Source of the DNA: DATDCY01 sp964513745
Lineage (GTDB): Bacteria > JAUVQV01 > DATDCY01
Direction: 5' to 3'
DNA length: 22,717 bases
Assembly (NCBI GenBank): GCA_964513745.1
Contig: CAZEOK010000043.1
Coordinates: forward strand, 1-22,717
Under the pieces are notes generated by a model that was not told the DNA's origin, did no database searches, and was given only the letters and a program-made list of their open reading frames with translations. Both the position numbers and the translations under genes were made by a program. Every line of letters starts with the position of its first letter. Position 1 is the stretch's first letter. Of the stretch, positions 13,841-22,717 are shown piece by piece.

Positions 13841-15642
13841 TACGGGAGGATTACGTGGTCGCCGGGCTGCAGGTCGTGATCCGTGCCGAAACCATTGAGG
13901 CGCCTGATCTCCTCGACCGAAGCGTCGAACTTGCGCGAGATCTGCCAGAGATTGTCGCCCCGGCGTACCTCGTAGGTTCTCCCGCCGCGAGTGGAGCGGG
14001 CGGTGGAGGCCTCGGTGTCGGCGGGCTCGCGCAACGCGATGGTCTGGCCGATGCGCAGCATGCTCTCGGTGTCGAGATTGTTCCACGCCAGCAGGTCGTC
14101 CAGCGAGACGTTGAAGCGGCGCGCGATCGACCACGGGTTGTCGCCGGGGCGCACCCGGTACGATGCCGGCAGCGTCGAGGAGACCACGATGCGAGCCGGG
14201 GCCCGCGGGATCGGGGCCTCCGCCAGCCGCAACCCGGGAATGAGCAGCTGCTGGCCGGGCCGGATATCGCTCTCCTTCATGCGATTGGCCTCCCGGATGG
14301 CCTCCGGGGCGGTCCCGAAACGCTGTGCGATGGAGAAGAGCGTGTCGCCTGCGGCCACGCGGTACGTGTTCAGGCCGGCGGTCGTTCTGCCCGCGGGAAC
14401 TTTTGCAAGGCCGGCCGCCAGATCATCGGTCCGCCCCGCGGGGATCTTCAGCGCGTACTTGCCGCCTGGGGGGACGGTGGTCTTGCGCAATTCCGGGTTG
14501 AGGTCCTGGATGGCGTCGATGCTGGTTCGGCAGAGCGCGGCAACCAGCGAGAGGCGCGTCCCGCCGCCGACCTCGATGATCTCGGTCGGCTCGAGCCGCT
14601 CGTACTCCAGATGAAACCCGTAGCGCTCGGGATCCTTGGCGATGATCAGGGCCGCGAAGAAGGCCGGCACGTAGTTGCGGGTTTCTCCCGGCAGGTCGAG
14701 CGACCAGAAGTCGTTGGTCCCGGCCTTGGCGATGGCCCGCTGAACCCGGCCTTTGCCGGCGTTGTAGGCGGCGAACGCGAGGGGCCAGGATCCAAGGTCG
14801 TTGTAGAGGTCATTGAGATGGCGGGCGGCGGCGCGCGTGGCCTTCTCGGGGTCGCGGCGCTCGTCGAGCCAGTCGGTCCGGCGCAAGCCGTAGAGCTTCC
14901 CGGTGGAGGTGATGAACTGCCAGACCCCCATCGCTCTGGCAGACGAATAGGCCTTCGGGTTGAAGCCGCTCTCGATCAGGGCGAGGTAGTAGAGGTCGGT
15001 CGGGATGCCGAGCTCCGCGAATATCGGCTTCATCATCGCTTCGTACTTCTTCGAGCGGATCAGGCCCGCCTCGAAGCTGCGGCGCCGGGTGGTCTGGAAG
15101 ATCTCGACGTAATCGAGCACCTTGGTGTTGAGATCCATCGGGATGTCGTAGGCCGGCTCGGCGATCTTGATGGCCGGCTCGGCCGGGACGATGACGACGT
15201 GCTTCTCGACCTCCCGCAGCAGACGGTCGTCGTCCGGGCCGACGAGGAACGGAGCGGTTTCCGTCCGCTCGGGGAGCGGCTCCGCGGTCTTGACGCCTTC
15301 GATGGCAGGCAAGGCTGACACCGCCGGCGTCGCATTCGATGCCGGCACCACGGCCGGTGCGCCTGCGGTCCCCTGTGTCGCCGAAGCGGTTTCGGTCGCG
15401 GCGGGGGTCTCGATGGCAGCGCCGGGTGCCGCCGTTGCCGGGATCGCAGTCTGGATCTCGGTGGTGGCTGCAGCCGGGGCAGCGACCGCAGGCTGCTCGG
15501 GCGCGACGGCCGCAACGGCGACCGGGACCTGTACGGGGATCCCCTCGGCCCCCTGGACAGGCATGGCCGACATCATCAGCGCGGCCAGCGCACCTGCGAG
15601 CAGAAGAGAGGCTGTCCCTCTCGTCGCGTTCGCATCTTTCAT
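13840..15642 (-). CDS. mltD: Membrane-bound lytic murein transglycosylase D-like, with three LysM domains
   Basis: The 600-residue exported protein has a signal peptide, an Ala/Pro/Thr-rich linker (about 30-130), an SLT domain and three C-terminal LysM repeats. The SLT domain shows LIESGFNPKAYS with the catalytic Glu at 224, then AMGVWQFITSTGKLYGL and AFAAYNAGKGRV, all hallmarks of family 1D. The LysM units begin TYRVAAGDTLFSIAQRF, YRVRPGDNPWSIARRF and YEVRRGDNLWQISRKF. It should cleave glycan strands of peptidoglycan with formation of 1,6-anhydro ends. I prefer ATG 15642 over ATG 15648, because an AAGGAGG box directly touches the upper ATG and is six bases from the lower one. The lipobox of E. 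coli MltD is not seen; the signal ends in VQGAEG, so it may be periplasmic. Confidence 0.9.
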   Translation of the reverse strand: MKDANATRGTASLLLAGALAALMMSAMPVQGAEGIPVQVPVAVAAVAPEQPAVAAPAAATTEIQTAIPATAAPGAAIETPAATETASATQGTAGAPAVVPASNATPAVSALPAIEGVKTAEPLPERTETAPFLVGPDDDRLLREVEKHVVIVPAEPAIKIAEPAYDIPMDLNTKVLDYVEIFQTTRRRSFEAGLIRSKKYEAMMKPIFAELGIPTDLYYLALIESGFNPKAYSSARAMGVWQFITSTGKLYGLRRTDWLDERRDPEKATRAAARHLNDLYNDLGSWPLAFAAYNAGKGRVQRAIAKAGTNDFWSLDLPGETRNYVPAFFAALIIAKDPERYGFHLEYERLEPTEIIEVGGGTRLSLVAALCRTSIDAIQDLNPELRKTTVPPGGKYALKIPAGRTDDLAAGLAKVPAGRTTAGLNTYRVAAGDTLFSIAQRFGTAPEAIREANRMKESDIRPGQQLLIPGLRLAEAPIPRAPARIVVSSTLPASYRVRPGDNPWSIARRFNVSLDDLLAWNNLDTESMLRIGQTIALREPADTEASTARSTRGGRTYEVRRGDNLWQISRKFDASVEEIRRLNGFGTDHDLQPGDHVILP

Positions 15643-15768
15643 CTTCATCCTCCTTGCCGTCTGCCGGGGCCGGGATCAGGTTTTCCCGATCGTCCCCGTG
15701 TGTCGTCGGTGCGAGATAACGAAGTTCAGGTAAAGCAGGGTGAGGTTGTGGTTCAGGAATGTGAAGGT

Positions 15769-15797
15769 ATGCTAACCTCCGATTCCGGGGATGGCAA
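15769..15797 (-). promoter_or_regulatory. Probable promoter of mltD
   Basis: Read on the minus strand: TTGCCA (15797-15792), a 17-base spacer and TAGCAT (15774-15769). Transcription would start near 15762 and leave a leader of about 120 bases before the ATG at 15642. Confidence 0.45.
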
Positions 15798-15830
15798 GAG
15801 GTTTTTCACTTTTCTGCTGGAGTCATTATA

Positions 15831-16712
15831 ATGACAAAGCGGCCATCGGCGGTCCTGATCGGGGCGCATATCAGCATCGCCGGAGGGGCGTCGCTGGCCT
15901 TCGAGCGCGCGGTCGAGGCCGGATGCGCCGCCATGCAGATCTTCACGAAGAACGCGACGCGCTGGGAGGCGCCCCCGCTCTCACCGGACGAGGCGGCCCG
16001 CTTTCGGGAGCAGCAGGTACGGACCGGTATCGCCCCGGTGCTCGCGCACGGTTCCTACCTGACCAACCTTGCCTCCCCGGATCCCGCGCTTCTGGAGCGC
16101 TCACGCATCGCTTTTCTCGACGAGCTTCGCCGGGCCCGGGTTCTCGGTCTGCTCTGCGTCATCACCCACCCCGGGGCGCACATGGGGGCGGGGGTGGAGG
16201 CGGGTCTGGCGCGGGTCGCCGAGTCCCTCGACTGGGTCGTGGAGCGGGCCGGGGACGGGGCGCCCCTGGTCTGTCTCGAGAACACCGCCGGTCCGGGGTC
16301 GGTTCTGGCAGGGGAGTTCGGACACCTCGGCGCGATTCTCGGGCGGGTCCGCAACCCGGACCGATTCGGTGTCTGCCTCGACACCTGCCACGCTCACGCT
16401 GCGGGGTACGACTTCACGACTCCCGCCGCGTACCGCAAATCCCTGGCGGCGCTCGAGGCTGCGGTGGGGGCCGGCCGCGTCCTGGCGATCCACCTCAATG
16501 ACGCCAAGGGCGAGCGGGGGAGCCGTCTCGACCGGCACGAGCACATCGGACGCGGGCGCATCGGCCTGGAGTGCTTCCGGCTTTTCATGAACGATCCGCG
16601 TTTCAAGAGGGTCCCGAAGATCATCGAGACGCCGAAAGAGGAGGGTGGGCGGCGGATGGACCCGGTCAACCTCGGAATCCTGCGCCGCCTCACCGGCCAG
16701 GCCGGCCGCTGA
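15831..16712 (+). CDS. nfo: Endonuclease IV, apurinic/apyrimidinic endonuclease
   Basis: This 293-residue protein matches the Nfo family along its full length. The zinc ligand motifs are all present: GAHIS near the start, LAHGSYL, THPGAH, CLENTAG, CLDTCHAHAAGYD, HLNDAKG, LDRHEHIG and IIETPKEE. It cuts the DNA backbone 5' to abasic sites and at some oxidised bases during base excision repair, using a three-zinc site. The normal length is about 280 residues, so it is complete. The ATG at 15831 puts GAHIS at residue 11, as expected; a GGAG box precedes it at about twelve bases. It diverges from mltD and converges on the recombinase gene, with a small inverted repeat (16700-16705 with 16715-16720) spanning its stop. 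Confidence 0.95.
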   Translation: MTKRPSAVLIGAHISIAGGASLAFERAVEAGCAAMQIFTKNATRWEAPPLSPDEAARFREQQVRTGIAPVLAHGSYLTNLASPDPALLERSRIAFLDELRRARVLGLLCVITHPGAHMGAGVEAGLARVAESLDWVVERAGDGAPLVCLENTAGPGSVLAGEFGHLGAILGRVRNPDRFGVCLDTCHAHAAGYDFTTPAAYRKSLAALEAAVGAGRVLAIHLNDAKGERGSRLDRHEHIGRGRIGLECFRLFMNDPRFKRVPKIIETPKEEGGRRMDPVNLGILRRLTGQAGR

Positions 16713-16748
16713 AACCGGCCCAGCTGCGGCGTTGCGCTCGCCTTGCAT

Positions 16749-17834
<1,086 letters not shown>

Positions 17835-17858
17835 GACGAAACGAGGGACCCGGTACGT

Positions 17859-17887
17859 TTTGTAGTGCCGCTCGTCGGGCAAGTCAA
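17859..17887 (-). promoter_or_regulatory. Promoter of the Xer recombinase gene
   Basis: On the minus strand TTGACT (17887-17882), a 17-base spacer and TACAAA (17864-17859) predict a start near 17852 and an 18-base leader. It rules against a start for the recombinase further upstream. Confidence 0.6.
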
Positions 17888-17932
17888 GGATCCCGCCGCC
17901 CTGCGGCAGCAGGTTGCCTTGTCGCGGTCTGG

Positions 17933-17970
17933 TAGAATCCCCGGCGGCGGGCTGTTCCCGCCGGGGAGGG
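17933..17970 (+). promoter_or_regulatory. -10 element and hairpin covering the ribosome site of the HAD gene
   Basis: TAGAAT at 17933-17938 is a plausible -10, with no clear -35. Immediately after it CCCCGGCGG (17939-17947) pairs perfectly with CCGCCGGGG (17958-17966) around ten bases. The Shine-Dalgarno GGGGAGGG (17963-17970) starts inside the hairpin's 3' arm, so the fold could hide it before ATG 17973. Confidence 0.4.
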
Positions 17971-17972
17971 AC

Positions 17973-18650
17973 ATGCCCGCGTTGAAGTTCGTCGTCCTGG
18001 ATTGCGACGGCGTGATGTTCGACTCGCGCGAAGCCAACCGCGCCTACTATGGCCACCTGCGCAAGCGCTTCGGCCGCCCGCCGCTGACCGAACTGGAGGT
18101 GGGGTTCGTCCACGCGCACCCCGCGCCCGAGTCGGTGCCTTTCGTCTTCCGGGCGTGGCCGCAGGACATCGAGCGCGTCAACGCCTACCGCGCCACGCTG
18201 GACTACACGCCGTTCCTGCGGCAAATGACGATCGAGCCGGATCTGCTCGAGTTCCTCGCGGCGGTTCGCCCGCCCCTCCGGACGGCAATCAGCACGAATC
18301 GGACCTCGACGATGGCGGCGGTGCTCGACACATTCGGGCTGCGCCGGCATTTCGACATCGTGGTGACGGCACTCGACGTGGAGCGCCCCAAGCCGCACCC
18401 CGAGGCGCTGCTCAAGATCCTCGCCAGTCTCGGCGTACGCGCGGACGAGGGGATCTTCGTCGGCGACACGCAGGTGGACGTCGAGCACGCCGCGGCAGTC
18501 GCAATGCCGCTGGTGGCGTTTCGCAGCCCGACACTCGCGGCCAGGTACCACGTGTCGAGCTTCCGCGAGGTTCTGAGCCTGCCCCCGTTCAGCGGCGCGA
18601 CGGGATCGGCGCGGCGCTCGGCGATCAGGGTTTCATCGTCGCCTGCCTGA
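17973..18650 (+). CDS. HAD-family hydrolase, phosphoglycolate-phosphatase-like
   Basis: The 225-residue protein has the four HAD motifs: DCDGVMFD with D10 and D12 near the N-terminus, a motif II Ser/Thr segment (TAISTNRTS), the motif III lysine in ERPKPHPEAL, and GDTQVDVEHA with the motif IV acid. A helical cap of the C1 type lies between motifs I and II (about 25-95). It should dephosphorylate a small phosphorylated metabolite; similarity to Gph-type proteins does not fix the substrate. The start is ATG 17973, behind a strong GGGGAGGG box; the frame upstream is open, but that part overlaps the recombinase. It diverges from the recombinase and ends 22 bases before a convergent gene. The last 20 residues after FREVLSLPPF are variable-looking. 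Confidence 0.85.
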   Translation: MPALKFVVLDCDGVMFDSREANRAYYGHLRKRFGRPPLTELEVGFVHAHPAPESVPFVFRAWPQDIERVNAYRATLDYTPFLRQMTIEPDLLEFLAAVRPPLRTAISTNRTSTMAAVLDTFGLRRHFDIVVTALDVERPKPHPEALLKILASLGVRADEGIFVGDTQVDVEHAAAVAMPLVAFRSPTLAARYHVSSFREVLSLPPFSGATGSARRSAIRVSSSPA

Positions 18651-18671
18651 GACCCGGCACACCGAAGGTTC

Positions 18672-19619
18672 TCAGCGGCCGCCCCTGTGCCGGCGCGGCA
18701 CCAGCGACCCCAGGTACACGACAAGATTTGTTGCCGGCTGCAGCGCCGCCGCGGCGACCAGCATGCCGGCGACCGCTGGCTGCGGAGCGTCGATGCGAGC
18801 CGACAGGCCCACCGCCAACCCGGCAAAGATCAGGTCCTTGTTCGGGAGCAGCGGCACCCGGGTCAGCGTCATCTGAACGGCCAGGAAAAAGAGCCACTGT
18901 CCGACGCCGACCGCGGGGAGCGCGAGATGCCATTGAAACGCCTGCAATCCCATGGAAACGAGGATCCGGGAAAGATGTATCGCGGCAACCCTGGCGCCTG
19001 CCCGCAGCGGCAGCGTCATCCCCTGGCGTCGCAATACGACCACCACCGTCAGCAGCACCGCCACCAGCACGCCGGCGACCACCGTCGCCTTCACCATCAG
19101 GGCGCTGTCCTGCCGTCCCGCGACCGGAGAGTCGTTGAGAAGGACCACGCCCAGGACGCAGAACGTGACGCCATAGGAGGCGAGCGCGGACAGGATGTTG
19201 ACGTCCCGCACCACGCGGAATACCGGCGCATCATCAGCTGCCAGCGTGCGCCTGGCCCAGAGATAGAAATAGGCTTCACCGGAATATTCGACAACGGACT
19301 CGTTGTAGACCCGCTTGCGCAACAACGCCGGCAGACTCTTCAGCCCGGTTCGCCACAGTCCGTCGTAGATCAGAACTTCGCAGAGCGGCAACGACAGATA
19401 ATTGACAAAAAAAACGGCATAGAACCAGGGTGAGGCCGGCAGGGAACGCAGTACCTCGATCCAGCCGATCTGCCGCAGCTTGTAGACCAGATACGCCGCC
19501 ACCGCTGCCATGGAGGCGATCCGCAACGGGGTGACGAGGCGTTGCCAGCCGGTCGGTGAAGCGGCACTCGCGGTGGGCAGCGACGCCGAGCCGGGCTTGA
19601 AGTCGCTATCAGGTTGCAT
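18672..19619 (-). CDS. Polytopic membrane protein, flippase-like (YbhN/LPG-synthase membrane region type)
   Basis: The 315-residue protein has about seven hydrophobic segments, beginning around residue 35 (IASMAAVAAYLVYKL) and including SALASYGVTFCVLGVVLL and AGVLVAVLLTVVVVL. The conserved-looking stretch VYNESVVEYSGEAYFYLWAR followed by a gap and LLPNKDLIFAGL resembles the layout of UPF0104/YbhN-like membrane proteins. Those are related to the flippase part of lysyl-phosphatidylglycerol synthases, but the match by eye is weak. The start ATG 19619 has a TATATT six bases upstream and no Shine-Dalgarno. It is the last gene in the minus-strand series, after the glycosyltransferase; the gap between them is 89 bases. 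A role in lipid or lipid-linked sugar handling is a guess from that context. Confidence 0.6.
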   Translation of the reverse strand: MQPDSDFKPGSASLPTASAASPTGWQRLVTPLRIASMAAVAAYLVYKLRQIGWIEVLRSLPASPWFYAVFFVNYLSLPLCEVLIYDGLWRTGLKSLPALLRKRVYNESVVEYSGEAYFYLWARRTLAADDAPVFRVVRDVNILSALASYGVTFCVLGVVLLNDSPVAGRQDSALMVKATVVAGVLVAVLLTVVVVLRRQGMTLPLRAGARVAAIHLSRILVSMGLQAFQWHLALPAVGVGQWLFFLAVQMTLTRVPLLPNKDLIFAGLAVGLSARIDAPQPAVAGMLVAAAALQPATNLVVYLGSLVPRRHRGGR

Positions 19620-19625
19620 CGTGCC

Positions 19626-19631
19626 AATATA
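19626..19631 (-). promoter_or_regulatory. Possible -10 element directly in front of the membrane protein gene
   Basis: On the minus strand TATATT (19631-19626) ends six bases before ATG 19619, so a transcript starting seven bases downstream would begin at the start codon. No clear -35 is visible. Confidence 0.3.
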
Positions 19632-19708
19632 CCATTGGCGATCCCGGCAGCCGCGCCGCTGCGTTTTCGCCGTCGCGTGCCTGCGCGCGGCTCTCGGCAA
19701 AGGCCCGG

Positions 19709-21304
19709 TCAGCGGCGTCCCGGGCCGATGCGCACGAGGGCTGCGGCGGCCCGGCTGTGACCGGGGTCCAGCCGCAAGGCCTCGCGGTAGGTCGCCCTGG
19801 CCTCCACCAGGTCGCCGCTCTCCTCCAGCAGCTGACCGATCCGGTACCGGGGCTCGGGCAAGCCGGAGTCGAGCCCGATCGCGACCCGGAACTGCCGGAT
19901 CGCCTCCGCGGTGCGATGTTCGCGGTAGAGCATGTTTGCCAGCTGCAGCTGGATGTCGGTTGCGCGCGGCCGCAGCCGCGCCGCTTCGCGCAGGTGCTCA
20001 AGCGCCTCGGCGGGCCGTCCCGCGGCGTAGAGATCGACGGCGTAGTTTTTATGGGCGACCCAGTTGTCCTCGGTGGTGGCCAGCGCGCGCTGCCAGAGCG
20101 TCTCCGGGGAACGCCAGTGCGCGGTCTGCGCCTCGGCGACGATCGCCAGGACCGCAAGCGCGGCGACTGCCGCCGCCGACAGCGTCGGTGTCCCGAGTCG
20201 CGTGCGGCGCGCGAGCCCCGGCGCCGCCCAGGCCGCCATCACCCCGAGGCCGATCAGCGGCAGGTAGAGATAGCGGTCCGCGCGTGTCTGGCCCCCGACC
20301 TGGACGAGACCGATCACGGGCAGCAGGGTCACCAGGAACCAGGCCCAGCCGGCGAGCAGCCACGGTTGCCGCCGCCGCAACAGCCAGGTCGCCAGCATGA
20401 TGAGGGAGAGCAACGTCGCCGCCCCGGCCACCTGCAAGAGGGGAGTGCCCCGGAGCGGGAAAGGGTAGAAGACGGCGAGACCCGAGGGCCACAGGGAATC
20501 TCCAAGGTAGGCGACGCAGGAGACGATGGCGTTGGCCAGGCGCGCAGCCGGGCTGAAGTCGTCAACCGATGCCAGCGCCCCGACCGTGCGCTGGGAGAGG
20601 ATCGTCACCACCGCGGAGGCTCCCGCCAGCGCCAGCAGGGGAACCTTTTCCAGCATCAGCCGAAGCGGCGCCGTCTTCCCCGGGGCGGCGCCGCCCAACC
20701 GCCCCAGCGGCCACCAGTCCAGCAGCATCAGCACCAGCGGCAAGGTGATCACGATCGGTTTGCTCATCAGTCCGAGCGCGAAGAAGCCCGCCGCCGCCGC
20801 GTAGCGTCCCGCCCCCGGCCGAGCCGCGTAACGCGTCCAGGCGGCGATCCCCAGCAGCCAGAAGATCGCGCTCAACGGGTCCTTGGCCTCCGTCACCCAC
20901 GCCACCGACTCCACGTGGACCGGGTGTATCGCGAAGAGCGCGGCCACGAACGCCGGCGGCCAGAACCTTCCGGTCAGCCGCTGCAGCACGAGGAACAGTC
21001 CGATCGACGCCAGGGTGTGGAGCAGCAGGCTGACGAGGTGGTGCGCGCCGGCGTTGCTCCCGAAGAGCGTCACGTTCGCCATGTACAGCAGCGTCGTCAG
21101 GGGCTGCCAGTTCGCGCCGTACATTTCAGTGAAGGCCCGGCGCACGCCCTCCCCGGTGAGGCCGCGCGCGACCAGCGGGTTCAACTGAAGGAAATAATAA
21201 TCGTCGAAGACGAACGGAAAGGCACCGACGCGGTGGTAGACGGCGACGGTGGCCGCGACGATGAGGGCTGCCGCCGCGAGTGATGCGGGTTCGATCTTTC
21301 TCAT
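19709..21304 (-). CDS. TMTC-like membrane glycosyltransferase with C-terminal TPR repeats
   Basis: The 531-residue protein has about ten transmembrane helices and a C-terminal TPR region (about 420-525, with repeated A..L..A.RL.P spacing). After the first helix comes FVFDDYYFL, the double-acidic loop typical of GT-C glycosyltransferases. HPVHVESVAWVTEAKDPLSA then matches the HPVHxExVAWVxxRKD signature of TMTC/DUF1736 proteins. These use lipid-linked sugars outside the membrane, and the family includes O-mannosyltransferases. TRADRYLYLPLIGLG is another conserved family segment. ATG 21304 starts a normal N-terminus (MRKIEP, then a helix); an upstream ATG at 21385 would add 27 residues with no obvious domain. 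No strong Shine-Dalgarno is present. Acceptor protein unknown. Confidence 0.85.
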   Translation of the reverse strand: MRKIEPASLAAAALIVAATVAVYHRVGAFPFVFDDYYFLQLNPLVARGLTGEGVRRAFTEMYGANWQPLTTLLYMANVTLFGSNAGAHHLVSLLLHTLASIGLFLVLQRLTGRFWPPAFVAALFAIHPVHVESVAWVTEAKDPLSAIFWLLGIAAWTRYAARPGAGRYAAAAGFFALGLMSKPIVITLPLVLMLLDWWPLGRLGGAAPGKTAPLRLMLEKVPLLALAGASAVVTILSQRTVGALASVDDFSPAARLANAIVSCVAYLGDSLWPSGLAVFYPFPLRGTPLLQVAGAATLLSLIMLATWLLRRRQPWLLAGWAWFLVTLLPVIGLVQVGGQTRADRYLYLPLIGLGVMAAWAAPGLARRTRLGTPTLSAAAVAALAVLAIVAEAQTAHWRSPETLWQRALATTEDNWVAHKNYAVDLYAAGRPAEALEHLREAARLRPRATDIQLQLANMLYREHRTAEAIRQFRVAIGLDSGLPEPRYRIGQLLEESGDLVEARATYREALRLDPGHSRAAAALVRIGPGRR

Positions 21305-21515
21305 TGGCGTCCCGGCCTGGCCACGCCCCGAGACGCGCCCCACGGCGTGCAGGCCCTCCACGGCGATGAGTCTGATGCCCGCCATGCAGGCGCGGCTGCA
21401 GCGCTGCCGCGCCCTTGCCCACCGGCGCCGCCAGCGGCTGCAGCTTGTCCAGGCGCGTGATCAGGCCGTCGAGGTCGTCCTTCCTCAGGACATGGTACTG
21501 GAGCAACTCCAGCAC
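21126..21515 (-). CDS. Possible small ORF between the kinase and glycosyltransferase genes
   Basis: A GTG at 21515 has GGGAG upstream (21527-21523) with good spacing. The first 30 residues (LELLQYHVLRKDDLDGLITR and onward) look like a real amphipathic protein. After about residue 35 the sequence becomes Arg/Gly/Pro-rich, like an out-of-frame reading, and the frame runs on into the glycosyltransferase gene to 21126. A frameshift near 21400 would switch it to a frame containing MAGIRLIAVEGLHAV, which is open into the glycosyltransferase start. So this is either a short broken gene or chance. I do not recognise a family. Otherwise bases 21305-21554 hold nothing I can identify. Confidence 0.25.
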   Translation of the reverse strand: MLELLQYHVLRKDDLDGLITRLDKLQPLAAPVGKGAAALQPRLHGGHQTHRRGGPARRGARLGAWPGRDANEKDRTRITRGGSPHRRGHRRRLPPRRCLSVRLRRLLFPSVEPAGRARPHRGGRAPGLH

Positions 21516-21554
21516 GGTCGCTCTCCCTGCGCTCCGCCGGTCGGGCCGCCCGGT

Positions 21555-22717
21555 TCACCGCGGTCCGCTTGCGCTGGCCTCGGCGGACGGTCCGGTTGCG
21601 AGCGCCTCGTGAACAACCTTGGCCAGCTTCTCGAGCCGGTAGGGCTTCTTCACGTAAGGGCCGGCTCCGAGGTGCAGCGCCTCCCGAACGCGGTGGGTTT
21701 CCGAGAAGCCGCTGGTGATGATCACGCGCAGCCCCGGGTGCATCGCGTGGACCTGGCGGAAGGTGTCCAGCCCGTCCATGCCGGGCTCCATGATCATGTC
21801 CAGGATCATCAGGTCGGCCGACCCGGTCTTCAGGTGCTCCACCGCGGCTTCGCCGCTCGGGACCGCGTGGACACGATATCCCAGGCGCTCGAGCATTTTC
21901 GTGATGAGCGCCCTCTGCTCGGGCAGGTCGTCCACGACCAGAATCGACTCACCCCGGCCGGCAAAGCGCTCGACGCCGGGGGCCGGCTCCTGCGCGAGCG
22001 ACTCCCGGCGGCTCGCGGGGAAACAGAGCACCATGGAACTGCCCTTGCCGACTTCGCTCTGGACGAGGATGTAGCCATGGTGATCCTTCACCGTGCCCCA
22101 GACGACGGCCATGCCCAGCCCCGTGCCACTGCGTCCGAGGATCTTCTTGCTGTAGAAGGGCTCGAAGATCCGCTCCTGGTCCTCCGGGGATATTCCCGCC
22201 CCGCTGTCGGTGACCGTGAGCGTGACGTATTCCCCGGGTTTGATGTGGTCATAGCCGCGGAGCGGCTGGTCGAGGTAGCGGTTTTCGGTCGACAGGGAGA
22301 CCGTGCCGGGGGGAGTGATCGCTTCGTATGAGTTGAGGACGAGGTTCATGACGACTTTGTACAGCGGGAGGGCCCCCCCCTCGATGTTCAGCAGGTCCGG
22401 GTCGAGAACCGTCGTCACCGTTATGTCGGGGAAGTTCCGCTGGAGTTGGATGTGTTCGGGGCTTTGCAGGTACTCGGCGACGACGCTGTTGAGATTCACC
22501 ACATCGGTCACCAGCACGCCCCGACGGGAGAGGGTCAACAGGTCCTGGACGACGCTCGCCGCCTTTTCGCCGGATTTCTTGATCTCGAGCAGCGAGGACC
22601 TGAGAAAATCCTCGTCGGTGTAATCGAGCAGCAGCATGTCCGGGTATCCCACGATGCCGCACAGGATGTTGTTCAGGTCGTGCGCGACGCCTCCCGCCAG
22701 GATGCCGAGCGACTCCA
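21555..22717 (-). CDS. Hybrid sensor histidine kinase with C-terminal receiver domain (5' part outside window)
   Basis: The frame is open through the window's right edge, so the N-terminal sensor part is missing. The visible 387 residues begin with the H-box ESLGILAGGVAHDLNN (phospho-accepting His codon at 22680-22682). The ATPase motifs follow: N box NLVLNSYEA, G1 DSGAGIS, F box FEPFYSKK and G2 GTGLGMAVVWG. After a short linker comes a receiver domain with the acidic pair VVDD, the phospho-accepting Asp in LMILDMIM, Thr/Ser in VIITSG and Lys in YVKKPY. Such kinases pass phosphate from His to their own receiver and onward to an unlinked phosphotransfer protein. No response regulator or HPt gene is in the window. 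It precedes the glycosyltransferase on the same strand with about 250 bases between. Confidence 0.9.
   Translation of the reverse strand, partial: ESLGILAGGVAHDLNNILCGIVGYPDMLLLDYTDEDFLRSSLLEIKKSGEKAASVVQDLLTLSRRGVLVTDVVNLNSVVAEYLQSPEHIQLQRNFPDITVTTVLDPDLLNIEGGALPLYKVVMNLVLNSYEAITPPGTVSLSTENRYLDQPLRGYDHIKPGEYVTLTVTDSGAGISPEDQERIFEPFYSKKILGRSGTGLGMAVVWGTVKDHHGYILVQSEVGKGSSMVLCFPASRRESLAQEPAPGVERFAGRGESILVVDDLPEQRALITKMLERLGYRVHAVPSGEAAVEHLKTGSADLMILDMIMEPGMDGLDTFRQVHAMHPGLRVIITSGFSETHRVREALHLGAGPYVKKPYRLEKLAKVVHEALATGPSAEASASGPR

Noticed and set aside
13855..15318. Long plus-strand frame opposite mltD
   Set aside because: It is a GC-rich antisense shadow; the minus strand encodes unmistakable SLT and LysM motifs.
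15804..15832. TTTCAC, 17 bases, TATAAT in front of nfo
   Set aside because: The TATAAT overlaps the start codon, so transcription would begin inside the gene, before no usable start that keeps the GAHIS motif.
17835..18551. N-terminal extension of the Xer recombinase
   Set aside because: It is antisense to the HAD phosphatase, and a good promoter lies between it and ATG 17834.
19757..21283. Long plus-strand frame opposite the glycosyltransferase
   Set aside because: It is Arg/Gln/Pro-rich and shadow-like; the minus strand carries the TMTC signature and TPRs.

Overview
The window is GC-rich and comes from a Gram-negative bacterium: it encodes several lipobox-bearing lipoproteins, a periplasmic-type lytic transglycosylase and TlpA-like exported proteins. 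The style of the genes (large membrane spermidine-synthase-like protein, right-handed beta-helix lipoproteins, hybrid sensor kinase, TMTC-type glycosyltransferase with TPRs) suggests a Desulfuromonadota/deltaproteobacterial relative. This is an inference from gene content only and no marker gene settles it.

Bases 1-1885 are a mobile, damaged segment. The window opens inside a group II intron: the C-terminus of its reverse transcriptase/maturase (1-453), then intact domains V and VI ending near 527. Reading resumes at 528 in the middle of a second, different group II intron RT, just after where its YADD motif would lie. So the first intron sits inside the RT gene of the second, a nested or twintron arrangement. 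The outer RT carries a frameshift near 935, and its own domains V and VI end near 1169. Next is a chimeric gene (1226-1885) joining the Walker A end of an OLD-like ATPase to an AT-richer membrane tail.

Bases 1998-9791 hold six co-directional genes that look like one cell-envelope locus. It contains two lipoproteins with carboxypeptidase-regulatory-like beta-sandwich modules (1998, 6472), two related beta-helix proteins (3197, 7872), a polytopic membrane protein with a spermidine-synthase/methyltransferase-like domain (4036), and a shortened glycine-betaine-binding-like protein (7209). The repeated pairing suggests an internal duplication. The function is unknown, and this is the best candidate in the window for an undescribed system.

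Bases 9852-13743 carry a metallophosphoesterase, an exported protein of unknown function, a double TlpA-like protein without redox cysteines fused to TPRs, and an exported DUF3108-like protein with a strong promoter. Facing them is MltD (15642-13840, minus strand), then endonuclease IV (15831-16712). A Xer-type recombinase (minus strand) and a HAD phosphatase diverge from a shared promoter region near 17835-17972. The right end is a minus-strand series: a hybrid histidine kinase cut by the window edge, a possible small ORF, a TMTC-like glycosyltransferase with TPRs, and a polytopic membrane protein. No rRNA, tRNA or CRISPR array was seen.
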